This document shows, piece by piece, positions 17,895 through 26,755 of a stretch of DNA of 52,230 nt (position 1 is its first letter; each line of letters starts with the position of its first letter). The notes below the pieces were generated by a model. That model ran no database searches and was not told the origin of the DNA. It saw nothing but the letters and a program-made list of their open reading frames with translations. A program made the translations under genes and the position numbers. The stretch comes from Bacteroidota bacterium (lineage in GTDB: Bacteria > Bacteroidota > Bacteroidia > CAIKAF01), in NCBI GenBank assembly GCA_023432985.1, contig JAEZEQ010000024.1, forward strand, positions 1 to 52,230, in the 5' to 3' direction.

Positions 17895-20666
17895 TTAATG
17901 ACCACCCATAAGATTAATAAACCCAAAATATTCATATTCCTTACCGTATTTATCTCTCACATACATGCGATAAACATAGGAATCTGTTTTGTATACCTTT
18001 CCGGATTTATTTTTTCCATCCCATAAATAGGAGTCCATATCACTATTTGCTTCAAAGATTTTTTCACCCCAGCGATTGAAAATAAAATACTCCAGATATT
18101 CTATATTTTCGCCTTTTGGTCCCCAATATTCATTCAATCCGTCATTATCGGGTGTAAAGGAGTTAGGAATATGGAAAGTATGTTCGCCTTCCACAATCAC
18201 CAGTTTTTCTACCGTATCGCGGCATCCGTATTCATTTTGCACAGTCAAATAAGTCGGATATTCGCCGGGCAGCAAAAAGGTATGCGAAAAATCGGGTGTA
18301 TTATAAGACGTATTATCCACTTCATAGATCCACGCACTTACATCGGGTGAAGAAGCATTAGAAAAGGATCCGGTGGGATTTACCTCAGTAATCGGGTTTG
18401 GTGTCCACCAAAAATTGGCGACAGGTTTTGGGAAAATTTCCACCACTTTACTTACCGTATCGAAGCAATTGGGATAATCGCTACCCACGATAAGCTGAAT
18501 CGGGTAGAATCCGGCATCCGGGAAAAGCATACTCCAATCTTCGATTTGAGACAATTCTACCCCGTTACTATCCAAATATCTCCATGAATTCAGGTTTCCA
18601 AACAGCGTACTTGAGGCGTCCTGAAATAGCACAGTAGAGGGCTGACAGAAGTCGGGCGAGTTAAAATTAAAATCGGCCGTTGGCGGATAAAAGACCGTTA
18701 CCATAATCGTATCCGATGCTGTACGTCCGCAGCTGTCGCTAACCGTTACATAATAGGGCGTATCGGCAGCAGGTTGAACACTAATGGAAGCTGTATTATC
18801 GCCGGTAGACCAGGCATAGGTATAGGGTTCAATCCCACTTGTCGCCTGAGCTTGAAGGTTTTGCGGCAGAACCGGGCAACCCGTACTGAGGTCGGTGCCT
18901 GCGTCCACCGTTACTGCATCTACATTGCGGATATCAATGCGTATACTATCTTTAAGGACCGAGCCATCGCAGAGGGAGTCGAGCATATAGAGATAAACGA
19001 ATTCCGTGCCTTCGGGCAATAGATCGTAAATAGCCGTAAAAGTAAGCGTATCGGTGCTTTGACCGGCTGCAAAATGAACCCAGTCGTCATAGGTAAAATC
19101 GACCCCGTTTGAGGCCGTTCCGCTGCCCACATAAATGGGATAAGAAAGGGCTTGGGCAGTAAGCGTAGTGCGGGATATACCAAAACGAACATTACCGCAG
19201 GATTCATTAGCTGTCGAAGATCCCGCATTATAAATATTCAAACCGGCGAAAGGATTATTTTTCAAATCGGCAAACATGGTATCAGAAGCAACATTCCCGC
19301 ATAAATCTGTAACATCCAGGGTAAAATTCATATCATTAGGCAGGGGATAATTCAGAATAAAAGGAGCTGTGGACAGGCCTCCGTTCCAGCTATAACTGTA
19401 TGGTGGCACACCTCCGGTTACGGTGGGCAAAATATTGACCAGATTACAAGTTGCCTGATCCGGGCCTATATCGACGACGAGGGGATTCACATTATAGAGC
19501 AAGAAATTAATCGTACCCGTGACATAGCTGTTTTGCGAACCACAGACCGTACTGTCGGTGATGGTGAGCGACAAAGTTGTATTATTGGGGTTAGCCAGGT
19601 TCCACAGAGCCTGCAAATTAAAAGTGGCCGTAGAGTCGCCCGGCCCAAAAGTTACAGAAGTGGGGACTCCGCTATAATCAATGCCGTCTACCGCTGTTCC
19701 GGAAACGCCAAGCGTATAGGTTCTTGCAGAATCCAGATCAAAATTACGTCGAATCGTTACCGTAGCATTGGTACAACCTTCGTACAAAATTGTATCTACA
19801 GCACCAACCAGTCCGCCCCCCAATTGGGGAGAAGATTCGAACAAGAGTTGGGGAGAGACAAAGGAGTTGGATTCGAGAAATACCCAGGAATCGAGGATTT
19901 GATCGCCACCGTCGGCAATAGCGAGTTTTATCGTATAGGTCTGACAGGGCTCAACCAGTGCAAAAGCGGTCAGTTTTGTCGTAGAGGCATTAATAGAAAG
20001 CGGTCCGGCCAAGGTTCCGCATTGATAATCTATAAAATAGTTACAATACGGGAATGCTCCTGTACAAGGGCCACTACATCCGAAACCTGATCCATTGTTG
20101 ACCGTATTAATGGAAACGGGCGTGGAGGTTCCGGGGAGAAGAGCCAGATTGGCATCCACATAATTTCCTCCGGCAGGATTTGGGCCGGAAAGCAGGAATG
20201 CAAAAACATCATTTACTCCGCCGCCAACATATACATTATACTCTTCCGAGGCAAAGACATAGTCGAACTTAAGTGTGTCGCCCAATGGAATAAAATCGAA
20301 TTGCAAAACGGCCGCATCATTCGTAGGTACTCCGGCAATAGAAGATAAAATTGTATTTCCCGGCATCCCGTTGGCAGTGGACACGGTAGTAGTAACCGGA
20401 CCGTTCAATTGAGGATTCGTAGCATTTCCTGTCGAAATAATCAACCCTGAGGTTATAGGCAAATTGCTGTTCGTCGCTGTGAATTGCGAAATTGCATTCA
20501 AACTTCCCGTATAGGTAACATTACTGGCATTAATTCCTCCACCAATCAACACATTACCAACGGCTTGCGCAGGAGTAACCGCTGTGGTAACAATTTGAGA
20601 AAATCCGGATAGAGAAAAATTTAGGGTAAAGAGAACAGTAAGAAAGGAAATTGGCTTTATTTTCAT
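17895..20666 (-). CDS. Large secreted choice-of-anchor L / PKD-like protein with type IX (CHU_C) sorting domain
   Basis: A 923-residue exported protein. Signal peptide about 1-24; choice-of-anchor L domain about 30-275 with FASEEYNVYVGGG, NDVFAFLLSG and KLAIADGGDQILDSWVFLE. Two regions (about 290-390 and 485-585) look like Calx-beta repeats with GVDF/GIDY motifs. PKD-like or SprB-like segments follow, with GIEPYTYAWSTG and FPDAGFYPIQLIV. The C-terminal 85 residues (IPNSFTPDNDGLNEYW to YFGFINLMGGH) are the gliding-motility-associated CHU_C type B sorting domain, so it is secreted to the surface by type IX secretion. It is probably an adhesin or surface scaffold. A -7 box TATATTTG lies at 20695-20688. 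Confidence 0.92.
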   Translation of the reverse strand: MKIKPISFLTVLFTLNFSLSGFSQIVTTAVTPAQAVGNVLIGGGINASNVTYTGSLNAISQFTATNSNLPITSGLIISTGNATNPQLNGPVTTTVSTANGMPGNTILSSIAGVPTNDAAVLQFDFIPLGDTLKFDYVFASEEYNVYVGGGVNDVFAFLLSGPNPAGGNYVDANLALLPGTSTPVSINTVNNGSGFGCSGPCTGAFPYCNYFIDYQCGTLAGPLSINASTTKLTAFALVEPCQTYTIKLAIADGGDQILDSWVFLESNSFVSPQLLFESSPQLGGGLVGAVDTILYEGCTNATVTIRRNFDLDSARTYTLGVSGTAVDGIDYSGVPTSVTFGPGDSTATFNLQALWNLANPNNTTLSLTITDSTVCGSQNSYVTGTINFLLYNVNPLVVDIGPDQATCNLVNILPTVTGGVPPYSYSWNGGLSTAPFILNYPLPNDMNFTLDVTDLCGNVASDTMFADLKNNPFAGLNIYNAGSSTANESCGNVRFGISRTTLTAQALSYPIYVGSGTASNGVDFTYDDWVHFAAGQSTDTLTFTAIYDLLPEGTEFVYLYMLDSLCDGSVLKDSIRIDIRNVDAVTVDAGTDLSTGCPVLPQNLQAQATSGIEPYTYAWSTGDNTASISVQPAADTPYYVTVSDSCGRTASDTIMVTVFYPPTADFNFNSPDFCQPSTVLFQDASSTLFGNLNSWRYLDSNGVELSQIEDWSMLFPDAGFYPIQLIVGSDYPNCFDTVSKVVEIFPKPVANFWWTPNPITEVNPTGSFSNASSPDVSAWIYEVDNTSYNTPDFSHTFLLPGEYPTYLTVQNEYGCRDTVEKLVIVEGEHTFHIPNSFTPDNDGLNEYWGPKGENIEYLEYFIFNRWGEKIFEANSDMDSYLWDGKNKSGKVYKTDSYVYRMYVRDKYGKEYEYFGFINLMGGH

Positions 20667-20687
20667 TTTTCAGGTTTTATTGATTAA

Positions 20688-20695
20688 CAAATATA
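20688..20695 (-). promoter_or_regulatory. -7 box upstream of the CHU_C-domain protein gene
   Basis: TATATTTG on the reverse strand, 21 bases before the ATG at 20666. The -33 region is not clear. Confidence 0.45.
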
Positions 20696-20781
20696 CAAAA
20701 AATTGTTAATTTTTCTTAACCTGAAAAGAAAATATACCCCTAATTTTCGTGATAAGTGTTTCGCCTTAGGGAGATAAAGGC

Positions 20782-21393
20782 TTAAAGTCCGTCCACAAAA
20801 AACACATCGAGATCCATAGCCAGGGCGCTTAACTTACCTTGATCGGTATAGCCGAAATAGCAGGCATAACTTCCTTCTCCGTATCCACTCGAAAAAACGG
20901 CCATATTCCATTTATCCGAAATATCTGCCATGGCCCAATCGCCGCCATTTTCGAGCAATAAAGGACCGAGGAATGGACTTTCTTCATGTTCTTCATTCTC
21001 TTTTTCGGCATCTTCTTTCTCGAGAAAAGCATTTGCGGCTTCCGGATCCATAAAGCAGGCAAGGCCACTTTCTACGGGGAATCCCAGGATAAAACCCTCT
21101 TCCATTTCTTCTTTAGAAATAGATTCTCCGGGCACCTTTGCCATTTCCCATTCTTTCACTGCTTTTTTATCATCGAACCAAATAACGGCCATGCCAACTA
21201 AATCGGAATCTTCTTCCAGATAAAGCTCGACCGGGAATTCGCCCTTAGTCACTTCCTTTTCAAAAGGCACAAAATGACTTTCTACCAAGGGGTCGCATGC
21301 ACATATTTTCCCACTAACTATTTTAATTTTTCCCAATTTAATGATTTGAGACACACTTGTTTTATTAAAAACAATATCATTTAAAGCCTGCAT
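20782..21393 (-). CDS. DUF4241 domain-containing protein
   Basis: A 203-residue cytosolic protein. The pattern SGKICACDPLV, then FPVELYLEEDSDLVGMA, then the ending FSSGYGEGSYACYFGYTDQG, matches DUF4241. That family is of unknown function and is sometimes found with toxin-immunity genes in Bacteroidota; nothing nearby here suggests a toxin. The middle has an unusually acidic insert (EKEDAEKENEEHEES, about residues 133-147). The gene diverges from the deoxynucleoside kinase. Confidence 0.82.
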   Translation of the reverse strand: MQALNDIVFNKTSVSQIIKLGKIKIVSGKICACDPLVESHFVPFEKEVTKGEFPVELYLEEDSDLVGMAVIWFDDKKAVKEWEMAKVPGESISKEEMEEGFILGFPVESGLACFMDPEAANAFLEKEDAEKENEEHEESPFLGPLLLENGGDWAMADISDKWNMAVFSSGYGEGSYACYFGYTDQGKLSALAMDLDVFFVDGL

Positions 21394-21459
21394 TCTATAT
21401 ATAATTTAAAGCATAAAGGTAAGGGATTTCCTGAATAAGATGTTACTTTGCGATGAAGA

Positions 21460-22116
21460 ATGAAGCATACAGAAAAATACTATTTAGCCGTTGAAGGGAA
21501 TATAGGTGCCGGAAAAAGTACGTGGACACGCATGTGGGCCGAGAAATTCAATGCGCGTTCGGTTTACGAAAATTTTTCTGCCAACCCCTATTTGCCGGAA
21601 TTTTACAAAAATCCACATGCCTTAGCTTTTCAATTAGAAATTTCGTTTTTAGCCGAAAGGTATGCCCAATTAAAAAGCGTAACGGAGGAGCAGGACTTAT
21701 TTCAACCCCATATTGTATCCGATTATTTATTTGCCAAATCCTTCATTTTTGCCAAAAACAATTTAAATGAAGGCGAGTTCGACTTATTTCAAAAAGTCTT
21801 TCAAATCATGCATCAAATACTGCCTATGCCCAATTTGATTGTATATATACACCGAGATCCGCTTCAATTAAAAAAAAATATAGCCAAAAGAGGCAGGGCT
21901 TTTGAGGAAGCGATATCTACCGAATATTTAACTGCAATAGAAAAGGGTTATTTCGATTATTTCAAAACCATACAACATATTCCCATATTACTGATAGATG
22001 CTGCAGATGCCGACTTTGAGGGAGATATAGACTTATTTAATCGTATCAACAAGTATATATTTGAAACCAATCACAAACCCGGAATGCAGACCCTGTCCAT
22101 ACAGACTTTATCTTAA
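21460..22116 (+). CDS. Deoxynucleoside kinase
   Basis: A 218-residue nucleotide-salvage kinase. The P-loop is GNIGAGKST (about 13-21), followed by the substrate-binding ENFSANPYLPEFYKNP segment. YIHRDPLQLKKNIAKRGR contains the lid arginines of the deoxyadenosine/deoxyguanosine kinase family. It phosphorylates a deoxynucleoside, probably purine or cytidine; specificity cannot be read by eye. The -7-like TTACTTTG at 21443-21450 is close. A separate ATG at 21453 opens a 13-codon frame that overlaps the start of this gene. Confidence 0.93.
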   Translation: MKHTEKYYLAVEGNIGAGKSTWTRMWAEKFNARSVYENFSANPYLPEFYKNPHALAFQLEISFLAERYAQLKSVTEEQDLFQPHIVSDYLFAKSFIFAKNNLNEGEFDLFQKVFQIMHQILPMPNLIVYIHRDPLQLKKNIAKRGRAFEEAISTEYLTAIEKGYFDYFKTIQHIPILLIDAADADFEGDIDLFNRINKYIFETNHKPGMQTLSIQTLS

Positions 22117-22214
22117 ATAATTTTAAAGAAAATAGGGGTTATTCCCATTTTTATTTGATAAAATGTTTTGAATTGTTTTATTTTGGGTTATAATTCAGAA
22201 AAAAGCGAGTGTTT

Positions 22215-23921
22215 ATGAAATTAAAAAGTACATTAATCCCGGTGTCGTGTTCAGTGGTGTTGCTCGCGGCATGTTCTAAGTTCAACTTAGACAAAGTAAC
22301 CTATAAGGTTTCTCCGGATCCGTTGGAGTATAGAAACGACAGCGTAGCCTTCAGTGTAGTGGGGGAATATCCTAAAAAAGCCATCCCAAAGAATGGGCGT
22401 GCTGTATTAACTCCGGTTTTCGATTTCAACGGAAAAAGTGTTGAAGCCGAGCCTTTATTAGTAAAAGGCATTAAAAACAAAGGAGAAGGTATCGTTCTGG
22501 ACAACACAGGCGGAAAATTCAACTATACCGGTGTGGTTAAATACCAAGAAGGTATGGAGCATGCTGATTTGAATGTAAAAGCGGTTGGTTTTATAAAAGA
22601 TAAGACTACCGAAAAATTCAATGCTAAAACGCAAGAACCTATTGATAAAGGCGTGAGTATTACTCCTTTATTGGTTCAAAAAGAAACACAAGGAAGTGTT
22701 GGAAAACACAATTATGGTCCGGTAAACAACACGCATAGTGCAGCTATTTATTTTGCATACAACAGTAAGACTGTACGTGCTTCTGAGTTGAAAAGCGACG
22801 ATATTAAAGGATTCCGTGATTTCGTAACCCTTCACAGTGGAAACGGAAGCACTTTCAAGAAAATGGATGTAGTTGGATGGGCTTCTCCTGAAGGTACAGA
22901 CGAGCACAATCAAAAATTATCTGATGAGCGTGCAGGACAAACTAAAAATGTAGTGCAAAAAGAGCTTAAAAAATTAAATAAAGTTCTTTCTGAAAACAGC
23001 ACATTGGTTAGCAGTCAAGGTAAAGGCCGTGACGTAGCCGGATTCGAAGCACGTATTAAAGAGAAAAACGGAAACAATCAGGTTGCTCAGATTGTAAAAT
23101 CAGGCGTTAGTCGTCATGAGTTACAAAAACAATTGAAATCTATCGGTGGCGAAAGCATTTCTGCTGTTGAAGCTGATTTATTGGCTCCATTGCGTCGTGC
23201 AGAGATTTTAACTACCGTAACCTTACGTGAGAAATCTGCTGATGAAATCAAAACCAAAGCCGTTTCTTCTCCTGATTCATTAACATTGGAAGAGAAATTA
23301 TATGCTGCGCAAAACTTGTTGACAGACGGAAATCAAAAATTAGCCGTTTATCAAGCTGCACAAAAATCTAATCCTGAAGATTGGAGAGCATATAACAATG
23401 CCGGTGTAGAATATGCTGCTATGGACAAATGGAATGAAGCAGAGATTGAATTCCGCAAAGCAGAAAAAATTGCTCCAAACGAAAAAACAGTATTGGCAAA
23501 CTTAGGTAAATACTTCTACCAAAAAGGAGAGCATGCCAAAGCTGCTGAATATTTCCAAAAAGCTGCAGGAAACCAAGATGCTGATCATGCATTAGGTTCA
23601 TTGTATATCCTTCAAGGAAAATATAGCGATGCTGTTTCTCTTTACGGAAGCCACAAGTCGTTTAATGCTGCTTTAGCAAAATGTCTTGCCGGCAACAATA
23701 GCGAAGTTGCTACTACTTTAGATGGCAGCCCTGATCAAGAAAAAGCTCTTTCTTATTACTTGAAAGCTATTGCTTCTGCCCGTATGGACAATAAAGCAAA
23801 TACCATCAGCAATCTTACTCAAGCCATCGCTAAAGATGCAAACTTGAAAAAGAAAGCCGAGAAAGATGTAGAATTCCAAGATTATTTCGAAGATGCAGAT
23901 TTCAAAAATGCAGTGAAATAA
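22215..23921 (+). CDS. OmpA-like / TPR outer-membrane lipoprotein
   Basis: A 568-residue lipoprotein; the ATG at 22215 gives a signal ending LLAACS with Cys20. The first half contains paired beta-rich segments (YKVSPDPLEYRNDSVAFSV and TGVVKYQEGMEHADL) typical of a Bacteroidota family. Residues about 175-330 resemble an OmpA-like domain: IYFAYNSKTVR, VGWASPEG, LSDERAGQTKNVV. Residues about 365-490 are TPR repeats (YNNAGVEYAAMDKWNEAEIEF). Codon choice (many GCT, TCT, CGT) is more uniform than in the neighbours, which suggests strong expression. It likely links the outer membrane to peptidoglycan. A terminator follows at 23942. Confidence 0.87.
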   Translation: MKLKSTLIPVSCSVVLLAACSKFNLDKVTYKVSPDPLEYRNDSVAFSVVGEYPKKAIPKNGRAVLTPVFDFNGKSVEAEPLLVKGIKNKGEGIVLDNTGGKFNYTGVVKYQEGMEHADLNVKAVGFIKDKTTEKFNAKTQEPIDKGVSITPLLVQKETQGSVGKHNYGPVNNTHSAAIYFAYNSKTVRASELKSDDIKGFRDFVTLHSGNGSTFKKMDVVGWASPEGTDEHNQKLSDERAGQTKNVVQKELKKLNKVLSENSTLVSSQGKGRDVAGFEARIKEKNGNNQVAQIVKSGVSRHELQKQLKSIGGESISAVEADLLAPLRRAEILTTVTLREKSADEIKTKAVSSPDSLTLEEKLYAAQNLLTDGNQKLAVYQAAQKSNPEDWRAYNNAGVEYAAMDKWNEAEIEFRKAEKIAPNEKTVLANLGKYFYQKGEHAKAAEYFQKAAGNQDADHALGSLYILQGKYSDAVSLYGSHKSFNAALAKCLAGNNSEVATTLDGSPDQEKALSYYLKAIASARMDNKANTISNLTQAIAKDANLKKKAEKDVEFQDYFEDADFKNAVK

Positions 23922-23941
23922 TTTTAATCAGTTTAAAATTG

Positions 23942-23976
23942 AAAATGCCGGGTAATTTATCCGGCATTTTTTTTTG
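23942..23976 (+). terminator. Terminator of the OmpA/TPR lipoprotein gene
   Basis: AAAATGCCGG (23942-23951) pairs with CCGGCATTTT (23961-23970) around a 9-base loop, followed by a run of T to 23975. It lies 20 bases after the stop codon. Confidence 0.92.
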
Positions 23977-24048
23977 ATCTAAAATATCGTCGTAAAAAAA
24001 ATCTTTTACTAAAAAAGGTCCTATTTTTAATCCTAAACTTAAACAACC

Positions 24049-24734
24049 ATGAACGCAAAAAAACCCTTAACCCATTTGCATGGGTTATTGTATCTGTATT
24101 AGTAACCGCTTGTGCCAAAGAAAATGCTTCAGATGTAAATCAGGATAAAATTTACACCGACTATGAAGTTTTATACAATTCAAACACCGACGTGACTACC
24201 GTAGTGGCTAGATTTTTATTCGGGGGACCAACCAAATTTGGAATTAGACTCAGGAGCCTATGTCACTTTCAACAACGAAACCCTTGCCTATAATCCATGG
24301 TTTCTTGCCCACCACAAACAATTTGCAGGAAGGATAAACGGGGGTACTTTTGTGTATGAAAGCATGCACGGAACGGTATATACCAATACTTTGCCGGCAT
24401 GTGATACTATTCAGTATAGACCTCCCTCGACACCTTATACAAAAGATCGGCACAAACCATTAACTGGGTAGGCAACCCGCTTTCACCTGACGAATCCATT
24501 GGCATTTATATTGGAAACGGCGCCTGGGGTGAAGCTGCTTTAGCCTGGCAAGCAGACGATGGAGTAACCGGAATTGTTTTGGACACAAATAAATTAAGCT
24601 CGTTTAATGTAGGTACAACCAATATACATATGGATCGCCAAATAGAAAAAAGCATCACACAGGGTACTTCAAAAGGCGGAAAAATAAGAAACCGCTACAG
24701 GGCACTGACAAAGTCTATATATATTGCCGATTAA
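24049..24734 (+). pseudogene. Frameshifted lipoprotein gene remnant
   Basis: An ATG at 24049 opens a frame that stops after 17 codons. One missing A in the A7 run near 24057 would instead join it to an uninterrupted lipoprotein signal (WVIVSVLVTACAKEN). That frame runs to about 24220. The sequence then continues in the other frame (SGAYVTFNNETLAYNPWFLA, about 24220-24445), and returns to the first frame near 24450 (INWVGNPLSPDESIGIYIG) to a stop at 24732. So three single-base shifts break what was a gene of about 228 codons for a lipoprotein of unknown function. At least two of the shifts are at homopolymers (A7 and G5). It could be decay or sequencing error. The neighbouring genes are intact. 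Confidence 0.75.
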
Positions 24735-24751
24735 CAGGGAAATTATTTCAT

Positions 24752-24790
24752 AAAAAAAACCGTCTCCTATCGAAAGAAGACGGTTTTTTT
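24752..24790. terminator. Bidirectional terminator after etfA
   Basis: AAAAAAACCGTCT (24753-24765) pairs with AGACGGTTTTTTT (24778-24790). It lies between the frameshifted lipoprotein remnant and the end of the convergent etfBA operon and should serve both. Confidence 0.9.
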
Positions 24791-24805
24791 ATATTTCAAA
24801 ATCAA

Positions 24806-25765
24806 TTAAAGCTGTCCTGCTTTTAGCTTTTTCACACTTTCAATAAGACGAGGAACCACTTCGAAAGCGTCGCCCACTATACCATAATCGGCGGCTTTAA
24901 AGAATGGTGCTTCGGCATCTTTATTAATGACTACAATAACCTTACTTTGGTTTACTCCGGCCAAATGCTGAATAGCACCCGAAATACCAATAGCTATATA
25001 TAAATTAGGTCTCACAGTTATACCTGTTTGTCCCACATGCTCATGATGCGGTCTCCATCCTATATCCGATACCGGACGCGAACACGCAGTTGCTGCGCCT
25101 AATTCTTTGGCCAATTCTTCAATCATTCCCCAATTTTCAGGCCCTTTAAGTCCGCGTCCCGCAGAAACCACCAATTCGGCTTCGGGTAAGGCAATTTCGC
25201 CTTCTTGTACTTTCTCTTCCACCAATTTAATCTTACTTGTAGACATAGCCGGTGCAAAAGTTTCGACCTGAGCCGTAGTAGGTGCCTCTACCAAGCCGGT
25301 AGAGTTGGGCGAAAATGAAATAATTTTATATTCGGTTGCCAATTCTACATGGGCAATCGCTTTTCCCGAAAATACGTTTTTCTTCACGATTAATTTCTCG
25401 GCATTTCCTTCCGGGTAGGCGATGGCACCTGAAACCAAGCCCGCTTGCAAGCGAGCAGAAAGGCGTGAGGCCAATGATTTGCCGAAGGCATCAAATGGGA
25501 AAATTATCGTTTTAGATTGAGTTTTCTCTGCTGCGGCCTTTATGGCATCGAGCATAGCCAATACATCGTTCTGCTCTACATGTAAAACCTGAGCAGCACC
25601 ATACTGACCCAATGCGGACAATTCAGACGCATCTGCTGCTCCAAAAACAAGCGCAGATACCGTTCCACCCACTTTGTCGGCCGTATTTTTTGCGTAAGAA
25701 ACGCTTTCAAAACCGGCTTTCTTTATTTTTCCGTTTGCACTTGCAACTATTGCTAATACTGACAT
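24806..25765 (-). CDS. etfA: Electron transfer flavoprotein subunit alpha
   Basis: A 319-residue FAD-binding subunit of the EtfAB heterodimer, which passes electrons from acyl-CoA dehydrogenases to the respiratory quinone pool. The C-terminal FAD domain is clear: SAGRGLKGPENWGMIEELAKEL is split over residues about 205-225, then ACSRPVSDIGW, GQTGITVRPNLYIAIGISGA and the VVINKDAEAPFFKAADYGIVGD ending. The length is standard. It is 31 bases downstream of etfB. Confidence 0.97.
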   Translation of the reverse strand: MSVLAIVASANGKIKKAGFESVSYAKNTADKVGGTVSALVFGAADASELSALGQYGAAQVLHVEQNDVLAMLDAIKAAAEKTQSKTIIFPFDAFGKSLASRLSARLQAGLVSGAIAYPEGNAEKLIVKKNVFSGKAIAHVELATEYKIISFSPNSTGLVEAPTTAQVETFAPAMSTSKIKLVEEKVQEGEIALPEAELVVSAGRGLKGPENWGMIEELAKELGAATACSRPVSDIGWRPHHEHVGQTGITVRPNLYIAIGISGAIQHLAGVNQSKVIVVINKDAEAPFFKAADYGIVGDAFEVVPRLIESVKKLKAGQL

Positions 25766-25796
25766 ATTTTTATATTTATTTCAAAAAATAATTAAC

Positions 25797-26537
25797 TTAA
25801 ATAACCTTTGCTTCATTATGCAACAATCTTACCAGTTCGTCCATGTTCTCGGGGTCAATCATTTTCACGCCCGCTTTAGCCGGAGGTAACTCGAATTTCG
25901 TAACACGCACTTTTGGATTTCCTGCAGCTTCAACCACAGTAATCGGCTTGGTTCTTGCAGCCATAATTCCTTTCATATTCGGAATTCGCTGCTCGGCCAT
26001 ACCTTTTGCAGCCGAAAGTACCAATGGCAATGCCGCTTCATAAACTGAAGTTCCTCCGCCTACTTCGCTTTCAACGCGCGCTGTAGTCCCGTTTATATCC
26101 AGTTTATTTGCCGGACTAATGAATTCGAGCCCTAATAATTCGGCAAGCATTCCGCCCACCTCGGCATTATTATGATCAATGGTTTCTGTACCCGTTAGCA
26201 CTAAATCAAAAGACTGTGTTTTGGCATAATCGGCAATAGCAGAAGCAACCGAAAAAGAATCCTGAGGATCGAAATTGATGCGCACGGCATTATCGGCACC
26301 CACAGCTAAGGCTTTACGAAGAATGGCATCATCTTCTGCCGTTCCAACCGTAATGATGGTTACATTTCCGCTGCCTAGCTTTTCTTTGATTTCTATGGCT
26401 CTAACCAATGCATACCACTCATCCGAAGGGTTTACAATCCATGTTACCCCTTGAGAATTAAATTTTGTATCTCCATCTACAAACGAAATTTTCGAAGTTG
26501 TGTCCGGAACTTTACTAATACATACTAAAATGTTCAT
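25797..26537 (-). CDS. etfB: Electron transfer flavoprotein subunit beta
   Basis: A 246-residue AMP-binding subunit of EtfAB. It opens MNILVCISKVPDT and contains VTIITVGTAEDD and the DLVLTGTETIDHNNAEVG signature. The in-frame start at 26606 would add 23 residues, but the -7 box TACATTTG (26571-26564) lies inside that extension, so the start at 26537 is preferred. It leads the etfBA operon. Confidence 0.96.
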   Translation of the reverse strand: MNILVCISKVPDTTSKISFVDGDTKFNSQGVTWIVNPSDEWYALVRAIEIKEKLGSGNVTIITVGTAEDDAILRKALAVGADNAVRINFDPQDSFSVASAIADYAKTQSFDLVLTGTETIDHNNAEVGGMLAELLGLEFISPANKLDINGTTARVESEVGGGTSVYEAALPLVLSAAKGMAEQRIPNMKGIMAARTKPITVVEAAGNPKVRVTKFELPPAKAGVKMIDPENMDELVRLLHNEAKVI

Positions 26538-26563
26538 GATATTGGAATTTTCTATATTCACTA

Positions 26564-26571
26564 CAAATGTA
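26564..26571 (-). promoter_or_regulatory. etfBA -7 promoter box
   Basis: TACATTTG on the reverse strand, an exact TAnnTTTG match, 26 bases before the etfB ATG at 26537. No -33 at good spacing. It decides the etfB start. Confidence 0.5.
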
Positions 26572-26705
26572 AAAAAAAGTATGCATGACGAGTAATTTTT
26601 CTGCAAAATAGCGCTACTCGGGCCAAATATGTATGCAATAAATATTTATTCAGCTGTTATTCAGGTTTATACATTTAAAGGAGCATTTGAATTGTAAAAC
26701 TTTTC

Positions 26706-26713
26706 TATTTTTG
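26706..26713 (+). promoter_or_regulatory. pdhB -7 promoter box
   Basis: TATTTTTG, an exact TAnnTTTG match, 42 bases upstream of the pdhB ATG. A TTTG lies at 26686-26689 but with a short spacer of 16 bases. Confidence 0.45.
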
Positions 26714-26755
26714 TGCTGTCCGCAATGGGCAAAGAAAAAAGCATAAATTTTAACG

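Noticed and set aside
24238..24471. Separate small gene inside the lipoprotein remnant
   Set aside because: It begins at a TTG and its sequence continues both sides in other frames, so it is a fragment of one broken gene.
26538..26606. N-terminal extension of etfB
   Set aside because: The promoter -7 box lies within it and the family begins at MNILVCISK.
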